Source: Thioalkalivibrio sp. (GTDB lineage Bacteria; Pseudomonadota; Gammaproteobacteria; Ectothiorhodospirales; Ectothiorhodospiraceae). From it: a stretch of DNA of 17,235 nucleotides. The stretch covers positions 1-17,235 of the forward strand of contig PWGH01000123.1 in NCBI GenBank assembly GCA_003555285.1, read 5' to 3'. Positions 14,497-17,235 of this stretch are shown piece by piece; position 1 is the first letter of the stretch; every line of letters starts with the position of its first letter. The position numbers and the translations under genes were made by a program. Under the pieces are notes generated by a model. The model did no database searches. It saw nothing but the letters and a program-made list of their open reading frames with translations, and was not told the DNA's origin.

Positions 14497-15830
14497 TCAA
14501 GCGATGATGTCGAGCGTCCCGGTGTCCGGCAGACGGTCCGCCAGACGGCGTTCGATGCTGGTGCGCACCGGCGTCAACTCCATGCGCTCGAGCACCTCGT
14601 CGGCAAAGGCGAAGACCAGCATGCCGCGTGCGGCCTCCCGCGAGATGCCGCGGCTGCGCAGATAATACATCGAGGTCTCGTCGAGTTGACCGACGGTCGC
14701 TCCATGCGCGCATTTCACATCGTCGGCATAGATTTCCAGTTCCGGCTTGGTGTCGATTTCGGCATCCGGCGACAGCAGCAGATTGGCGCTGTGCTGCTGA
14801 GCGTCGGTCTTCTGGGCGCCGCGCTCGACCAGGACCCGCCCCTTGAATACCCCGCGGCCATGGCCCTGGCCAATACCCCGGTATTGCTCCCGGCTGGTGG
14901 TGTGTGGCGACGCGTGATGAACCCGCGTATGGGTATCCACATGCTGCCGGCCACCGACCAGGAACAACCCATTCAGGTGGATCTCGGCCCCCGGTGCATC
15001 GAGATCGACGTTCAGGTCGTGACGCACCAGACGCCCGCCGAGATTCACGTTGTGCGAGGTCACCCGGCTATCGCGGTGCTGCTGCACAAACACGCTGCCG
15101 ACATGATAAGCACTGTCCGCGTGATCCTGCAGCAGGTAATGACGTACCTGCGCCCCGGCCTCGGCGCGCAGCTCGGTGACCGCGTTGGTGAAGCCGTTGG
15201 CCCCCTCCAGATCGCAGTAGTGCTCGATCACCGTGAACTCGGAGGCCTCTCCGGCCTGGATCAGCACCCGGGGGTGGTTCCAGGTGGCCGGTTGGCCGGC
15301 TGAACCGATGAACAGCAGGTGCAACGGCCGCTGCAGGCACACGCCCTTGCCCACCCGGATCACCGCGCCGTCGGCGGCGAAGGCCATGTTCAGCGCCGTA
15401 AAGCTCGAAAAGCGGTCATGCGCCAGCGTTCCCAGCAAGGGCTCCAGTGGATCCGGATCGCTGGCCAGCGCCTCGGCCAGGCCTTGGACGCTGACTCCCT
15501 CGGGCAGGCCCTCCAGGTCGGAGCGGTCTGCGCGCAGGCGGCCATCGACGAAGACCATGCGCCAGGCGTCCAGGCCCTCGAAGCCCATGGCCTGCACCGT
15601 CGCCTCGGAGACCGGAGCCTCCTCGACGGCAACCGCAAACGGCTTGGTCGCGATCGAGCGCACATTGGTGTACTTCCACTCCTCCTGGCGCGGATCCGGG
15701 AACCCGGCCTCGGCGAAGCGTGCGGCCGCACCCTTGCGGCGGCCGACGAGCCATTCGGGGCCGGCGCCGGGCCGGGTCTGCTGCAGTTGCTGCATCGCGT
15801 CGGCGTAGTGTTCGCTCAGGGCATTCGTAC

Positions 15831-15834
<4 letters not shown>
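14497..15834 (-). CDS. sufD: SUF scaffold subunit SufD
   Basis: SufD pairs with SufB and two SufC ATPases to form the scaffold where clusters are built. The 445 residues fit the family. The N-terminal part contains QEEWKYTNVRSI. The central beta-helix includes HNVNLGGRLVRHDLNVDLDAPGAE and YRGIGQGHGRGVFKGRVLV, and the C-terminal block is KCAHGATVGQLDETSMYYLRSRGI. Cys375 and His377 in that block correspond to the residues of E. coli SufD thought to coordinate the nascent cluster. The ATG at 15834 overlaps the sufC stop as ATGA, with GAGGAGG just upstream inside sufC, so translation is coupled. Confidence 0.97.
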
Positions 15835-16580
<746 letters not shown>

Positions 16581-16622
16581 TGCGTGCTCTCCTTAATAAG
16601 TCTCTTGAATAATCGGTCGCGG

Positions 16623-16638
16623 CGGGCGGTGGCGCCCG
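16623..16638 (-). other. GC-rich hairpin between sufE and sufC
   Basis: CGGGCG (16623-16628) pairs with CGCCCG (16633-16638) around a four-base loop in the 83-base gap, followed on the minus strand by AT-rich sequence just before the sufC ribosome site. There is no terminator-like U-run directly after it. It may separate expression levels of the upstream and downstream genes. Confidence 0.3.
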
Positions 16639-16663
16639 GCGGAAAAAGTTTCTTCGGCACGGC

Positions 16664-17083
16664 TCAGGCCAAAACCCGATGTTCGAGCGCGAGTTCACGA
16701 ACCCGGTGCATCAGCGCCTCCATGCCGGCGCGCCGGTTCGGACTCAGCGCGGTCTCCAGGCCCAACGGGCCGAAGAAGGCATCGACATCCGTGGCCAGGA
16801 CCGCCTCCGGCGTCTTGTCCCGGAACGGCAACAGCATCAGCGCCATCAGGCCGCGCACCAACGGGGTCTCGGCATCGGCCTCGAACACGAGCTTCGGCGG
16901 CTCCTCGTCGTTCAGGTGTGCGATCAGCCAGGCCCGGGTGTTGCAGTCCTTGATCCGGGTATCCTCGCTGATCGCCTCCGGCGGCAGATGCGGCATTTCC
17001 TGCCCCAGGTCCGCGATCATCCGGTACCGGTCCTCCCAATCGGGGAACAGTTCGAAGGCCTGCAGCAATTCCTGCTGGTTCAT
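16664..17083 (-). CDS. sufE: Sulfur acceptor protein SufE
   Basis: SufE accepts persulfide sulfur from the desulfurase SufS and hands it to SufB. The 139 residues are the usual length. The acceptor cysteine is Cys47 in RIKDCNTRAWL, matching E. coli SufE Cys51 in its GC(Q)S(Q)VW loop, here with Asp in place of the usual Gly before it. Other family landmarks are DWEDRYRMIADLG (15-27), PLVRGLMALML (74-84) and the C-terminal LSPNRRAGMEALMHRVRELA. GAGGAG lies eight bases before the ATG at 17083. Its position between sufB and sufC is uncommon, since sufE usually follows sufS. Confidence 0.96.
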   Translation of the reverse strand: MNQQELLQAFELFPDWEDRYRMIADLGQEMPHLPPEAISEDTRIKDCNTRAWLIAHLNDEEPPKLVFEADAETPLVRGLMALMLLPFRDKTPEAVLATDVDAFFGPLGLETALSPNRRAGMEALMHRVRELALEHRVLA

Positions 17084-17121
17084 GGTGAGCTCTCCTCAGG
17101 CTCGAGCGGGCGTCGGCAATC

Positions 17122-17235
17122 TCAGCCGACCGCACCTTCCAAAGTGACGGCGAGCAGCGCCTGGGCCTCGACCGCGAACTCCATCGGCAACTCGCCGAAG
17201 ACCTCCTTGCAGAAGCCGTTCACGATCATGTTCAC
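17122..17235 (-). CDS. sufB: SUF scaffold subunit SufB (C-terminal 37 residues, cut by window edge)
   Basis: The last 37 codons read VNMIVNGFCKEVFGELPMEFAVEAQALLAVTLEGAVG and end in TGA at 17122. The segment VNGFCKEVFGELPMEFAVEA is the conserved SufB C-terminus, which in E. coli SufB includes the cluster-relevant cysteine in this FC motif. SufB is the subunit that receives sulfur from SufE and helps hold the new cluster. sufE begins 38 bases downstream. The rest of the gene and the operon promoter lie beyond the window. Confidence 0.95.
   Translation of the reverse strand: MNMIVNGFCKEVFGELPMEFAVEAQALLAVTLEGAVG

Overview
The window is GC-rich, densely packed chromosomal DNA, almost all coded on the minus strand. 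The gene content points to a gammaproteobacterium: MinC/MinD, a SUF iron-sulfur operon with SufT, a REP-associated tyrosine transposase next to a REP-type palindrome, and an interspersed repeat that starts GTCATCGCGAG. I would guess a free-living Chromatiales-like lineage, but this is inferred from gene content and style and no marker gene in the window settles it.

Layout, left to right. (1) 1-1141: cell-division site selection, minC then minD on the minus strand, with minD cut by the window edge. (2) 1290-3139: a two-gene unit with a 4-bp ATGA overlap. It encodes a SAM-dependent methyltransferase resembling plant coclaurine N-methyltransferases over its whole length, and a multi-pass DUF1295 (steroid 5-alpha-reductase superfamily) membrane protein. 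(3) 3230-5962: a large membrane diguanylate cyclase with two extracytoplasmic sensory regions, a PAS domain and an intact GGDEF domain with an inhibitory site. (4) 6025-9687: a fused HyuA-HyuB protein of the ATP-dependent 5-oxoprolinase type. (5) 9688-11263: an accessory island with an interspersed inverted-repeat element, three direct copies of a 14-bp core, an AT-rich tract, a candidate small transcript ending in a strong hairpin terminator, a REP palindrome, and a RAYT-like transposase whose predicted catalytic tyrosine reads as histidine. (6) 11264-12919: a long metK leader with several possible RNA structures, then metK, the only large plus-strand gene. (7) 12929-17235: the SUF operon on the minus strand in the order sufB (3' end)-sufE-sufC-sufD-sufT-Rieske protein-sufA.

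How the genes work together: the SUF genes form one assembly line. SufBCD is the scaffold and ATPase, SufE the sulfur shuttle, SufA a cluster carrier, SufT a maturation factor, and the small Rieske protein a possible redox partner or client. The cysteine desulfurase SufS, which normally feeds SufE, is absent from its usual place after sufD. MetK makes the SAM that the methyltransferase in (2) would use, although they are not in one operon. No complete new system is evident. The points most worth following are the methyltransferase/DUF1295 pair, the RAYT island with its His-for-Tyr change, the metK leader, and the SUF gene order.
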